Source: Vesta saturnalis (lineage: Eukaryota; Arthropoda; Insecta; Coleoptera; Lampyridae). Taken from it: a stretch of 64,000 bases of DNA. Location: positions 1,039,001-1,103,000 of the forward strand of contig JARFJB010000939.1 of NCBI GenBank assembly GCA_036346205.1, in the 5' to 3' direction. Each line of letters starts with the position of its first letter. The first letter of the stretch is position 1. Positions 1 through 10,806 of the stretch are shown one piece after another. The notes beneath the pieces were generated by a model that saw only the letters and a list, made by a program, of their open reading frames with translations, had not been told where the DNA came from and did not search any database. The translations under genes and the position numbers were made by a program.

Positions 1-1652
1 CGTGGAACACCCGTCAAATCCGAATCCTACACAATTATCGGCGGAAAAATTATTATCTTCTAAAAACTTTGAATTGCGCTAGCGTTGTAGAAGCATCTTG
101 ACATTTTAACTCAATGTAGCCTACAAATTCCTCCCTGATTATTTTTGGCTTTCATCATAGAACCTTAATCCAATAGAAAGCTGCTCTTTTCCAGCGATAT
201 CTGCTGTTTCATCAGCATTACAGCATAAGCTTTTGCCCGTTTACAGTCTTCGATTATTTTTCTTTGATAACTTCACCGCATAATTGTATGATCTCATTTT
301 GAATTGTTGGTGAGGTATAGACTGCGTTTTTTTGACATTTATCCAAGTGGCTCTTTAGCTTCTCATCACCAGAGTCAATCCTCAAATTTAAAAGGTCAAA
401 GAAAACTCCCTCATTTCCTTGTTTTCCTCTAAGCAGCTGTTGAAGATTTGTGGTAATGGCTGCCAACGTGCTTTCTGCAATCTTCATGTATATCCTTAAA
501 CTTCATGTAAGGCCTTACCATAAATGACCCCAAAACTCCTTTAACTGTAGCAATTTTGGCGGAAATAAAACACAATACAAACATAGAGCACCTTTCAAAC
601 GACTTGAGTACACCAGCCATGGAGTATATTGATCTAACCAGCGATGGTTAAATTTTCTTTTCAAGTGAATGGCATCAGAAGCAAAATCGTAATTGGATGA
701 TGGAACCCAAGGGTTTGTCAACATTCCTTCTTTTTTCAGAAGGCAAGTTATTGGCACAACTAACATAACGAACAATGTCATTTTCATGGTAGCCATCGCG
801 TTCTTCAGTTTGTTTAGAGGTCCCAGTTCCAGAGACAGCTTCATGTAGATTTGAAGAACTACTTGAGCCTCCTTCAAAAATAGATTCCGATTTTGATGTT
901 CCGACCATTTTATTTTCATCTTCATCACAATCATTGCTTCCACTTCCACTACTGTCATCATGAACTTTTTCCGTTTTAGAGATTTTGACCTAAAAATAAT
1001 AACCTAATATCATTCTTGTTCTTAGTCCCTAGCATAAAAATTAGTATAAAACAAAACTACCATATAATGATAGCTTATAATGTGGATATACTATATCCGA
1101 TGTTAATATTTTTTCTCTAGATTAAAAACACAAAATGAAATTAATAGCACGTATAAAGTGCTGTTTGATCTTTAATATGTGAAATTTCAAGTTTTTATAT
1201 TTAGTCCCATTTGAGATATCAGCTGTCAAAATCGGTGCATTATTGTAATTTTTGTTATAATTGAAGGCAAAAAGTCGGCATCATAATAATGAAAATATAT
1301 AAAATTATATTAATAATGCACAGAATCTGTTGCCAAAGCTAATAAAAATTGTTTCACAAAGATACAAGCAAAGAGTAAAGAGCAATTGGCAATTTTGTAA
1401 AGGGCTGCAATTGAATTTTTTTCCAAACGTTGCGATACAAATAATTTTGAACAAAATTAACATCGGATATAACATATCTACATTATAAGCTATCATTACA
1501 TGGTAGTTTTGTTTTATTTGGTGCTGGTCGAGCAACCAATTTTCAAATTTTTGGACCATTTCTAATGGAATGACTCTAAAGTTTTAATTAAAATTTAATT
1601 TTCTACTGAAATTATTTAACTTACCTTTTTGTAACCAATTTCTTATATCCAT
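1..1652 (-). pseudogene. hAT transposase (TTF zinc finger / DUF4371, ZMYM1-like), frameshifted, partial
   Basis: A short first exon (1625-1652, MDIRNWLQK) ends in a good GTAAG donor. The second exon begins about 989 after TTTTAG, and the text then crosses several frames: an acidic serine-rich stretch, the TTF-type finger with LKGALCLYCVLFPP (about 695-800), a KFKDIHEDCRKH block (about 480-520), and the DUF4371 core with FFDLLNLRIDSGDEKL and YTSPTIQNEIIQLCGEVI (254-400). Further left come DETADIAGKEQLSIGLRF (about 135-225) and DNCVGFGFDG (1-60). The joined exon phase is off by one, there are at least four frame changes, and one stop lies near 150. Known relatives are hAT transposases annotated ZMYM1-like. 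This copy cannot encode an active enzyme. Confidence 0.8.
1045..1521. repeat. Inverted repeat inside the hAT intron (about 62-bp arms)
   Basis: The left arm at about 1045-1108 and the right arm at about 1453-1521 are reverse complements with only a few mismatches. The shared core contains TGATAGCTTATAATGT. The roughly 340 bp between them shows no gene. This may be a MITE or fold-back element inserted in the intron of the hAT transposase. No target duplication was found. Confidence 0.6.
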
Positions 1653-1699
1653 ATTGTCTTTTCTGTGATTTCTGTCTCTTTATTCTGTGGTAAAACTAT

Positions 1700-2048
1700 T
1701 GTTACGGATTTTCCTCTTGTTTCTCAGGCAATAATTTAACACTGATAACTATTCACACCAACTTTATTTAAAACCAATAAAGTTAACAAAACAACACAAA
1801 TATTCACTTTCTCAACACTTTTTAACTATTTCGCTTTTAAATCTCGCGCCTCGCTTTTTATTCGCCGTATGCAACTTCGTATCCTGCACTATGTACTGTA
1901 CTGTACTGTCTGTCTTCGCGCCGGATAGGCAATTTTATATACCCTTTTTAAGCCTAGAAATTGCCAGAACATTCGCATCGCCGGTTCCCGTATATTCTTC
2001 ACTTGTATCTCGATTTTTCTCGAAGAAAACCAGTGGCGTTTCGTTACA
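1700..2048 (-). mobile_element. Solo LTR of a retrotransposon (Gypsy-like guess)
   Basis: On the minus strand the segment begins TGTAACG and ends CGTAACA, a perfect 7-bp inverted terminal pair of the TG...CA type. It contains a TATA box (GTATATAAAA, 1933-1942) and AATAAA signals downstream (1857-1862 and 1763-1768) in the order expected of an LTR promoter and polyadenylation unit. The length, 349 bp, is typical. The flanking 4-mers are ctat (1696-1699) and cttt (2049-2052), a 3/4 match to a degraded 4-bp target duplication. No internal retrotransposon genes or second LTR are present, so this is best read as a solo LTR left by recombination inside the older hAT. Confidence 0.65.
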
Positions 2049-2915
2049 CTTTTAAATAGGACACTGTCGCTAAACAAGAGCACTTACACACCAACTAAAT
2101 AGTTGTTGCAAAAAATATTGTCTTATGTTAGGATTTGGAGCAAGTTGTGTTTTAACCACTTGATAGTTTTGCACGAACTGCACTCGGGCGTGACATTTTC
2201 CGTACACTGACGATCCGAGTCTCGTTCAGGCAACTTTTGTTTTAACTTGTTGGTGTCAGGTCTTACGTACGTTATAAGAGTATTTATTTCGGATTCTGAT
2301 GTAGGATTGTGTATTGAATGTTTCAAAATATTTCACACTAAAACTACTTATTGAGTAAATTTATTTTAATTAATTAATAGGATTAAAAAATGTAGTTAAA
2401 TGAAAACAAAAAAAAGTGACAATTTTTTTACCATTTTTCTCAAAAATGTCCGACTGTTAAGTGGTTGAATCGAACACTAAAAATTGACGTATCCTGAGAG
2501 TAAATCGAACACTCGTTTTTATCCAATTCTGGTGTGGGACAATTCTGATGTGCAACAATGCATTAAATGCATAGATCGAAAACGCTATTAATATATATTT
2601 AGCACTATGTCAGTTTTTCAAACAGCTTTGTTTTTTGCTGATGAAATATATTTTAGTGACAAAGGACACGCGAATAATTTTATTTATTAGAGGTTATTAA
2701 TTAATTTTAAAATATTCATAAAAGCAACCAAACGACCACAACAACAAACAAAATATATAAAACAGATAACAAAAAAATATGCAGAACAGAAAAATATGTA
2801 TATTTTAGGTTTAATTTTTTGTTTATTAAAATTTAAAAATTATTTAATTTATTTTTGCTCTTCCAGGGGGGGGGGGGGCAGTTGCCCCTCCCTGCCCCTC
2901 GCTGGCTACGCCCAT

Positions 2916-3120
2916 GAACTTTAATATTAGATACAAACACATTATATGTTACAAATATAGTCACACACACAAATCAAATTATGCCAAACATTTAATAGTA
3001 AATAATCACTTTATGACTTCACAAAACAACATTAAATTTTTACATTTTTGTAATAAAAAAGACAAATTATATGTTTTGTATGTATTCGACATTTATAAAC
3101 ATAATGAACGAACAGGTTGA
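2916..3120 (+). pseudogene. Retroelement C-terminal fragment
   Basis: An open frame starts immediately outside the hAT terminus and reads NYAKHLIVNNH then LHFCNKKDKLYVL and FDIYKHNE, the pattern of the extreme C-terminal end of insect retroelement proteins that carry a GIY-YIG-type endonuclease (hydrophobic AxHL, LH-C-K, then EIYKH). Because the frame is open right up to the hAT boundary, the hAT probably inserted into this older coding sequence. The family assignment is uncertain. Confidence 0.4.
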
Positions 3121-4019
3121 TCTTATAGAGTCACCTTTAATAGAAATTTTAAATATAGAATTATAATTTACATCAAGCGTGCTGTTTTACCTTAATGATT
3201 TGTTACCATAATTACCTGTTTGTTATTTTACATATATATTTTATTTTGCCACATGTTGCATTGAAACGTGTTGAGAAATAAATCTTTATGTAAATATTTG
3301 TGAATTTATATTTGAAACATTAAATGCTACTAAATATCGAATTCCAGGAAGTAAGGTTAAAGAATATAAATTTAACGAATTACTTAACCATAAGCCTAAC
3401 AGAAATATTCAACGGAAATTGTCTTTATGGATGAAGTTAGGATTAATTCAATGACACCATAATCAAAATAAACTTTACAAATTATAAATACCTACAGCAG
3501 GGCAGAATTCACCTTTTTTTCACATTTCATATTGTTTTTTAAATATTGTACTATTCCTTGCAATTCCTTGTTGCAAGTATGACAAATTGCCTTTTTTTAC
3601 TTTTTGTTTCTAAACTTATCTGTTTTCTTGTCACTCATATTTAATATTTAACACTTTAGCAAATTAAATAGTAAAACAAGAAGTATTCATACTACTCACA
3701 CATGAACAAGAGCTAGAGCTCTTTTATAGGTTTTCATTATACATTGCAGCTGAGGTATGAACAGGCACAGGATACGACATGAAAGGAATACTGATGCCTA
3801 GACATATATTTTTAAATTCGCGAATAATATCTATTGACTATTTTTGAATGTTTTAGTACATTTATGGATGTGAAAAATTGATAAACCCTATTTAATTTCA
3901 ATGAAGGTAATAAAGTACTATACAAAACATTACATGTCATAAATAAAATATGAATTTAATTAATAGACAAAAAAAAGTTGCCTTTTCTTCCAAGGCTGTT
4001 ATAAAAAATATACCTAATC
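3121..4019. other. Unassigned AT-rich DNA
   Basis: This stretch could hold the 3' untranslated tail of the preceding retroelement fragment (an AATAAA lies near 3280). I see no further open frame or repeat structure that I can name. Confidence 0.4.
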
Positions 4020-4781
4020 CTAATGTGTTCGGTTCTTTTCATTTATGAAAATGTAAACTTTCACCATTATAACATATAATTAAAATACTTAGTTTTCGGG
4101 TTTAAATGGTGTATTTTTATATTTGGAATTATGTAAATCTATGCGTTTCAATAACAATTACAGTTATCGTCTCGTGGTAAAATCTTTTAAGAATTGTTTA
4201 ATACACCAATTTATGAAAAAGATGAAAACGGGTCATTTCATCTCAAATCGTCCAGGCAATTAGAGTAAGGTCTTTTTTTCACGCGAATTTTTTTCTACAG
4301 CATCTCTATCATAATCGATGAGACACGTATTTTTTCATTGCGCTTAAATTTCAGTTGGTTCGTCGTGAGGAATTTTTGAAAAATTGATCTCTAACAGAAA
4401 AAAAATTTGAACTTGAAAAATTTTCAAAAATTTTTTTGTAATCGTAATTTTAACAAAAAAATCAAAAAATTTTTGAGTAAAAAATTTTGCCTCTTGATTT
4501 TCTTCAACATTTTTTTGTAATTACTACTATATATAAACAACATTCAGTAACAGCCTCTATTAGTCGAAATTCGTTGTTTGGGATTTATGATTTTTTGAAG
4601 TTAAAATGCCATTTTTCCAGCATTTTTATGCTTTTTTTTTTTAATTTTGATTGCTGTTATCTCGTTAAAACTGGTATAATCAATATATATAATTTTTGTT
4701 CTTCAATAAATCAAGGTCTACTTTAGAAAAATAAAATGAAGTTTCAACATTTTTCGAAAATTTGTCAATAATGTTGATGTA

Positions 4782-5256
4782 CAGTGCATCCCATTTTGGT
4801 TGAGACAACCAGCTATCTCGGTTGTTGTTGAAGATAGAACCTTGTGGTTTCCGCGGTCCTGTGCCACTTTTTTGTGAAACTCAAGATGGCCTGAACGGAT
4901 TTTGCCTAACTTCTTTCGTTTATAAATTACAGGGTGTTTTTGAAAATCCACACTTTTTGGATCCCCTCCATATCTAAGAAGTTTCTCAGCGATAATGTCA
5001 AATTGAAAACTTGTCCCATAGAGAATTTTACGTAGAATCCAGGGGCGCACTCAATTTTTTTTTCGTGGTATCATGGAGATAAGACTCAAACTTATGATTT
5101 TTTCAATGCAACACCCTGTATTTTAGTATCTCATTAAATTACTTTTTTTTTCCTTCGAAATGATATATAATATATAAACATGAAGTTTTAAAAAATGCTC
5201 CAAAATTACTAAAACATTGAATTTTAATAGAGTGCCATGGATTTCAAAGTTTTACT
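4782..5256 (+). repeat. Left TIR of the mariner element
   Basis: This arm is the reverse complement of 6766-7239 over about 475 bp with scattered mismatches. It contains an internal CACCCTGTATTTTAGT copy of the short mariner-type end motif. Frames visible here are mirrored in the other arm and are not genes. Confidence 0.8.
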
Positions 5257-5443
5257 ACAGGGATTATTATTTGTGATTTTTTATAGTAGGTCATGGATGC
5301 TACAAACACTGTTGTTGGCATTTGCAGCATTATTTTATCAAGTGACTGTGGAGAAATCAACACATCTGCTGTCATGATGATAAATTTTGATGCGTTTTAT
5401 TGTGTTTGTGTGTGGCGATTTTGTTAATTTGTGAAATTTTATA

Positions 5444-6577
5444 ATGGCTGAAAGATTTTTTCAGAACAACGAAAAGTATAATATCATACAATGTTTCAAT
5501 CAATGCCATGAAAATGTTGACGAAGCATTAGAATTATATTTAAATAGGTAAACTAGTAATTTACAATAAGACATTATATGACATACTGTTTTTAAAACGT
5601 TAGATATCCAGAGAGGCGTCAACCTAGTCGAGCAACGATATTTCGACTAAAGAATAATCTACTAAATTATGGTGCGTATTCTAAACCCCGACCCAAGACG
5701 TATAACAAGGAAAATAATGAAGTGGATGAAATAAATGTCTTAGCCAGCGTCCGTATCTCTCCTCAGATTTCTTGTATAAAGTTAGAAAATGACACTGGCG
5801 TTCCCCGATCACGGGTACAAAGGATTTTAAAAAAACACAAATTGAAACCCTACAAAGTGAATATTGTCCAGCATTTATACCCTGGTGATGCAGCGAGGCG
5901 TGTGAATTTCTGTAATTGGTTTTTGAACCAAACTCGAAGGGACAATAATTTTTCGAGTAAAGTCATATGGTCAGACGAAGCCCATATAAGCAGTGCCGGT
6001 TTATTTAACAGGCAAAATACAAGGCACTGGTATGATGAAAACCAACACCTAATTTTTGAGCAACAACAACAGGGTCGATTTGGTTTTAAAATAGCCTGTT
6101 TCTTATTGGGGACATCAATAAAATAGCGCATTTTTGAAGGGGCTCTCAACGCGAATAGGTACTTGGCAATTTTAGAAGAAGTAATACCAGAATTCCTGGA
6201 GAATGTTCCCCTCGCCTATCTTAATGCCATTTACTTCCAACAAGACGGTGCCCCTGCCCACAATTCGAGGTTGATTGTGCCGTTTTTAGAAGAAACTTTC
6301 CAGGACCATTGGATTGGAACAAATGGACCCATTAGGTGGCCTACAAGGTCACATGATATATCAGTGTTGGACTTTTTTTTTGTGGGGTTTTTTGAAAAAT
6401 AAAATATACGGTAAGAGGCACAATAATATTGAAGAACTTCGTGCAACAACAGAGGCAGTTTTCCAGAATTTACAAAATCGGCCTTTCATAATTTTAAATG
6501 CATTAAGACGTGTTAAGAAATTGTGTCAATTGTGCGTTAGGGAAAATGGACATCAATTTGAACAATTCAATGAATAA
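5444..6577 (+). pseudogene. Mariner-type transposase (DDE/D), one stop and one frameshift
   Basis: Exon 1 (5444-5547, starting MAERFFQNNEKYNIIQCF) joins in frame to exon 2 at 5604 across a 56-bp intron with GTAAAC donor and TTAG acceptor. The N-terminal helix-turn-helix region has YPERRQPSRATIFRLKNN, followed by a second HTH (TGVPRSRVQRILKKHKL). Catalytic residues are D in IWSDEAH (5974-5976), D in FQQDGAPAHNS (6244-6246) and D in WPTRSHD (6355-6357), 36 residues between the last two. An in-frame TAG lies at 6124-6126, and a frameshift lies in the T-run near 6370-6379, after which WGFLKNKIYGKRH continues to a stop at 6577. Otherwise the gene is complete, implying recent decay. Relatives are insect Tc3/mariner-like transposases. 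Confidence 0.85.
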
Positions 6578-6765
6578 GTTACCGAATAATTTCGAAATGA
6601 AATAGTATGAGTAAATATTTAATTAGTTGCTTGAACTTTTTATTACTATTTATTTGTTGCTATTATTTACCTACGTTTTGTGTTTTGTTAGTGAATTAGT
6701 GTTAGTATTGTTCTTGTTCCTTTCATGGAAAAATCACAAGTAGTATTTCTTCAATTTGAACTTTT

Positions 6766-7239
6766 TTTGTATGAAAAATCCATAGCCTACTATTAAAAAT
6801 CAAAGTTTTAGTGATTTTAGAGCATTTTTGAAGAATTTATGTTTATATATTATATATCATTTTGAAGGAAAAAAAAGGAATTTAATGAGGTGATAAAATA
6901 CAGGGTGTTCCATTGAAAAAATCATAAGTTTGAGTCGTATCTCCATAACCATACCCCGAAAAAAAATTGAGTGCGCCACTGAATTCTACATAAAATTCTC
7001 TATGGGATAAGTTTTCAATTTGACATTATCGCTGAGAAACTTCGTAGATATGGAGGGGGTCCAAAAAGTGTGAATTTTCAAAAACGCCCTGTAACTTATG
7101 AACGAAAGAAGTTAGGAAAAATCCGTTCAGGACATCTTGAGTTTCACAAAAAAGTGGCACAGGACCGCGAAAACCGCAAGGTTCTATCTTCAACAACAAC
7201 CGAGATATCTGGCTGTCTCAACCAAAATGGGATGCACTG
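6766..7239 (-). repeat. Right TIR of the mariner element
   Basis: This is the reverse complement of the left arm, ending ACCAAAATGGGATGCACTG before the TA. The short open frame at 7070-7270 is a TIR shadow and not a gene. Confidence 0.8.
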
Positions 7240-7355
7240 TACAATAATTCTGTTAATTTTCGGTAAATAATAATAATAAATAATGTAATTTGACATTGTA
7301 TGAATTCATTGTGTATTCTGCCAGTGTTCTGCTTTGCCGATATCGGGGTAAAACC

Positions 7356-7726
7356 TAGACATGGGTAACTCAGCGAAATTCCTTGCGTTAACTCAGTAAC
7401 TCAAGCGCAATTTACTGCACCGGCTCATTCTGTTAACTCAAAATTGCGCCATAGCGCAACAAAATGGAACGCAGCAAGTGAGCAGCGTAACGCGAAATTC
7501 AGTAATATTAAATAGATGTTTTAAAAATAGTAGGTAATATATTTTTAATAATTTGTTATATTTTATATTTATATACATCTGCGGGCAACTCAACACCTTA
7601 ATAACTTTCGAATTTCCCGGACGTGCGCTGTGTGCCAACACATTTTGAAGAAGTGAGTTAACACATCCGTCGAAGTGAACTGAGTTTGCGCAACTGCGCG
7701 GCGCAGCGCAGTGTTAGACATGTCTA
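7356..7726. mobile_element. hAT-like MITE (371 bp) with 8-bp target duplication
   Basis: The ends are short inverted repeats, TAGACATGGGTAAC on the left and TAGACATGTCTAAC read from the right. They are flanked by gtaaaacc (7348-7355) and ctaaaacc (7727-7734), a 7/8 match to an 8-bp duplication typical of hATs. The interior is unusually rich in GCGCAA/TTGCGC and GAGTTA motifs and has no credible gene. It is nested in the 6.6 kb transposon. Confidence 0.7.
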
Positions 7727-7734
7727 CTAAAACC

Positions 7735-8765
7735 GTCTGTTATTCTGCATTTATGTGCGTTGTGATCAAGTAGCATCTGTATCGTGATAGTATTCACTAA
7801 TCTAATTAACAATAAGATAATCCGGTTGTGCTCAAAAGTGATTTAAGGTAAGTAACTTTCTGACATGAATATGAACTGTATTATGATTCTATAAAAAACA
7901 CGTGTCATTTGACATTTGGCGCAAATAAAATCACTATAAATGAACTAGTTTTGACTTTGAAGCCTCAAAATGTTCAATTATATACTTTTAAGGTTACTTT
8001 AATTAGGACATTCTGCCATTGGGCAAAGTGGAAAACTTGCATCTTTTTGCAAATCATGGTTTACAAATGATTACTAACATAGTAGCATTGAATCTCAGTG
8101 GTAAAATGATTAAATACTGATTGCATTTAACAATATAAGTTGAAAAATTGACAAGCATTAAAACTTTTCTGTTAACATTTTGATATTAAAGTTAACTCAT
8201 TCCACTTTGCCCCACCTGCCACTATTTTGGTTAGCTTGTAAAGAATGCAACAAATTAATTTTATCTTGTAATATAGAAAGATATTTTTGGCATAATTTTT
8301 CAAAACATTTCATTGAAAATATTGTAACTAGTTATGTTTATGGGTATGCTAGAAAATAGCTTTCTGTGTTGACAAGATGGAGTCTCCGAGTGTCACCTTA
8401 AACAGGCCTTTTTTATTTAAAAAACAAAGAATCAAGGAACTTAAATATAGAATGTGCTCTTTAGGCTGTCAACGCAGTGAATAAAGAAAGCAGGGTTTCT
8501 AAAAAACAACTTCAAAGTTATTAATTTAGTCCTGAGTACTGTCACTTGCTCACTTTAAAACATCTGCAACACACGTATTTTGTAAATTTATTATTTGAGG
8601 TAATAAAAATCTATATCTACAGTATTTTGAAAAATACACTTTTTGAAGTTTACAAAGTGTCACCCCCTATTACCTAACATCGACATTTTCTGTTTGAAAA
8701 AGTTTGCTTTTAGTTACTTGTGTGATGTACTGTGTTTATAACTAAGGTTTTTCCCGTCTTTTTAG
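7735..8765 (+). other. 5' region of the HGKG-family gene; possible untranslated exon
   Basis: This lies inside the 6.6 kb transposon between the MITE and the first readable coding exon. A possible 5' exon ends at the donor TTAAG/GTAAGTAAC (about 7846-7855), and a pyrimidine-rich acceptor ends at 8765. I see no other gene. Confidence 0.35.
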
Positions 8766-10023
8766 ACTGTTTTCACAACGCTTGAGGCAGAATGGAACGA
8801 TTTTAAAAGACGCCATAAAAAAGCCGTTTATGAAACTCCGAAAAGAAAATGTATGGTATCGACGGAAAAATGGGTTTCGTTTTCAGGCGATTCTTCTCCT
8901 GAATCTCTGACTCCATCGAGTGTCGAATTGTTCACAATGTTATCACAAGAGAAATTGCCTCCAATATTATTGGAGTGCAATATGTGTGAACAATGGATCA
9001 TTGTATTCAAAGCATCGCTGGAGAATTGCAAAACTACTTCCGAAAAAATTCGTCTTCGCACGGTAGCCCCAATCCATGCTTTATCCAAATTTCCTATGAT
9101 CACAAATTACATAATTACTCAAGCAAGAATACTTTCGTTACAAAAAGGACATTACGTAACACCGGATATCTTTCTGGTCATCCAGTTTCTGAAAGTACAT
9201 TGCACATGGCTATGGAATATGTTCTTAATGATGACTTGAATTGCTCCCGACAAAGTCCAAACAAAAAGGACGTAAAAACTATAACTGAGAACGGAGTTTC
9301 CGTTAAAAAGGTAAAAAGATTCATGACCTGGACCATAAAAGAAACCTACCAAATGTTCAAGGAAAGTAATCCAGACTTAAAAGTGGGATTCACTAAATTT
9401 TATAGTCTCAAACCAAAATGGGTTCTTTCTTGCCCAACTCAAGAGGTTTGTTTATGTATTTACTGCTCCAAATTTGATTTATTAATGAAGGCGGCCATGA
9501 ATCTTCAAACATTCCAAGAGATCAAGGATGACTCAGAAATTCGAAGCAAGCTGTTATCGGCCATCGTTTGTTCTGACGGCGATAAGTGCATTTTTGGTGA
9601 ATGCAAGACATGCCCGGGAGCGTCAGGGATCAATCTTGAATTTCTCGGATGCACACAAGAAAATAAAGATGATGAAATCACATTCGCGTTTTGGGCCAAG
9701 AATGATTTGATCAAGCAGACTTTGGACTTTACCTAAATTTGTCGATATCCTGGCGGATTTTTTCTGCAACAGAACATGGTAAAGGGGCTTGCAACTGCAT
9801 CGGTGGTCTTGTGAAGCACATAGCAACGAAGCATAATTTGTCGACTACGCTCGTCAATAGCATCCAAGATGCGGAAACGTTCGTAAATGTTGTACAAAAC
9901 CATACTCCAAATGTGTCTATCAAACTTCTCGACGCTAATGAGTTACAAAAGTTTCGAACATCCAAAAAGGCCCAGTGGAACAATGTTGTAGCGATTCCGG
10001 GAATAAGATCTACTCATGTTTGA
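8766..10023 (+). pseudogene. Transposon-encoded ORFan family with HGKG motif, internally deleted
   Basis: Coding starts after the acceptor CTTTTTAG at 8765. One frame runs to about 9170 (TLEAEWNDFKRRHKK then TNYIITQARILSLQKG). A frameshift moves to a second frame up to the stop at 9736, with KRFMTWTIKETYQMFKESN, VGFTKFYSLKPKWV and CLCIYC, and a Cys pair in ECKTCPG. A third frame (9739-10023) has SWRIFSATEHGKGACNCIGG with HGKG at 9775-9786. In the large invertebrate/fish family I recall, a block of a few hundred residues with conserved acidic residues lies between these last two parts. It is absent here, so the probable catalytic core is deleted. The family is usually left uncharacterised. Its place between TIRs argues that it is a transposase. 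Confidence 0.65.
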
Positions 10024-10806
10024 AGGTCCGAAAGATCCGATGATAAAACTGAAGTGTACATTGCCAGAACCTGCCAGCATGACTGGTGTTTGATAAAATA
10101 AAATATATGTAAAGGTACCTATGATATACAATATAGATTGCTGCTATTTCATCTTACCACGTTGTTTCAACTATTCATTTCACTAAATTTTTTTTAGCGT
10201 AACATTCAATCTTTTGTGATTGTTCTGTAGCATTTACAAACATTTTTGTGCAAAACAGAACCCATAAAGTTACGTTCAAGCATAGAATTACTGGAAAAAT
10301 GGCATTTTAACTTCACAGAACTATAAATCCTAAACAACGAATTTCGGCTAATAGAGACTGCTACTGAATGTTGTTTATATATAGTAGTAATTACAAATTT
10401 TTTTTTGAAGAAAATCAAAAATGATGCAATGTCAAAATTTTTTACACAAAAATTTTTTGATTTTTTTGTTAAAATTACGATTACAAAAAAATTTTTGAAA
10501 ATTTTTCAAGTTCAAAATTTTTTTCTGTTAGAGAAAATCTGTCTACAAGTACACCGACAAACATAAGAATTGGTCAATTTTTCGCAAAGTTATTGCATTT
10601 TTAGGAAAACTTTACATACGTGCTAATAGAGCAAAACCGAGTTTGCAATCAATTTTTCAAAAATTCCTCACGACGAACCAACTGAAATTTAAGCGAAATA
10701 AAAAATTACGTCTCTCATCGATTATGATAGAGATGCTGTAAAAAAAAATTCGCTTGAAAAAAAGACCTTGCCCTAATTGCCTGAACGATTTGAGATGAAA
10801 TGACCC

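Larger units (their letters stand above)
1..2915 (-). mobile_element. hAT element (TTF/ZMYM1 type), 5' portion, runs off the window start
   Basis: A hAT-superfamily DNA transposon lies on the minus strand. Its 5' terminus is the GC-rich end at 2865-2915 (reverse strand reads CATGGGCGTAGCCAGCG and then a C-rich run), which resembles the CAGGGGCGTAGCCAG termini of animal hATs. The transposase reads leftwards from 1652 and is still open at position 1, so the 3' half lies outside. The 8 bases outside the terminus (aactttaa, 2916-2923) are the expected target duplication but cannot be checked without the other end. A solo LTR (1700-2048) and an intronic inverted repeat (1045-1521) lie inside. The stretch 2049-2864 has no recognisable gene. 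Confidence 0.7.
4782..7239 (+). mobile_element. Tc1/mariner-type transposon with about 475-bp TIRs
   Basis: The element begins CAGTGCATCCCATTTTGG and ends in its exact complement, flanked on both sides by TA (4780-4781 and 7240-7241), the target of this superfamily. The inverted repeats extend to about 5256 on the left and from about 6766 on the right, unusually long for mariner but known in some insect families. The transposase lies between them on the plus strand. The element sits within the left part of the 4230-10806 transposon and is therefore younger than it. Confidence 0.85.
4230..10806. mobile_element. 6.6 kb DNA transposon with long TIRs and 4-bp duplication (Sola-like?)
   Basis: The ends are inverted copies starting GGGTCATTTCATCTCAAATC. 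The left TIR runs 4230 to about 4650 and the right about 10255-10806; the right carries roughly 110 bp (about 10545-10660) missing on the left. The flanking 4-mers are both AAAC (4226-4229 and 10807-10810). The second PLE at 32200-32230 reads straight through the target (GATGAAAAC then ACAAACTGC), confirming the insertion. The only gene of its own is the HGKG-motif pseudogene at 8766-10023. A 4-bp duplication is compatible with the Sola superfamily, but I cannot verify that. A mariner and a MITE are nested inside. Confidence 0.75.

Noticed and set aside
4487..4726. 79-codon plus frame and its mirror at 10206-10418
   Set aside because: These are frames in the long inverted repeats of the 6.6 kb transposon and low in complexity.
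4718..5050. 110-codon minus frame (MRPWILRKILYGTSF) resembling the 7070-7270 plus frame
   Set aside because: Both lie in the inverted terminal repeats of the mariner element and mirror each other; open by chance in the TIR.
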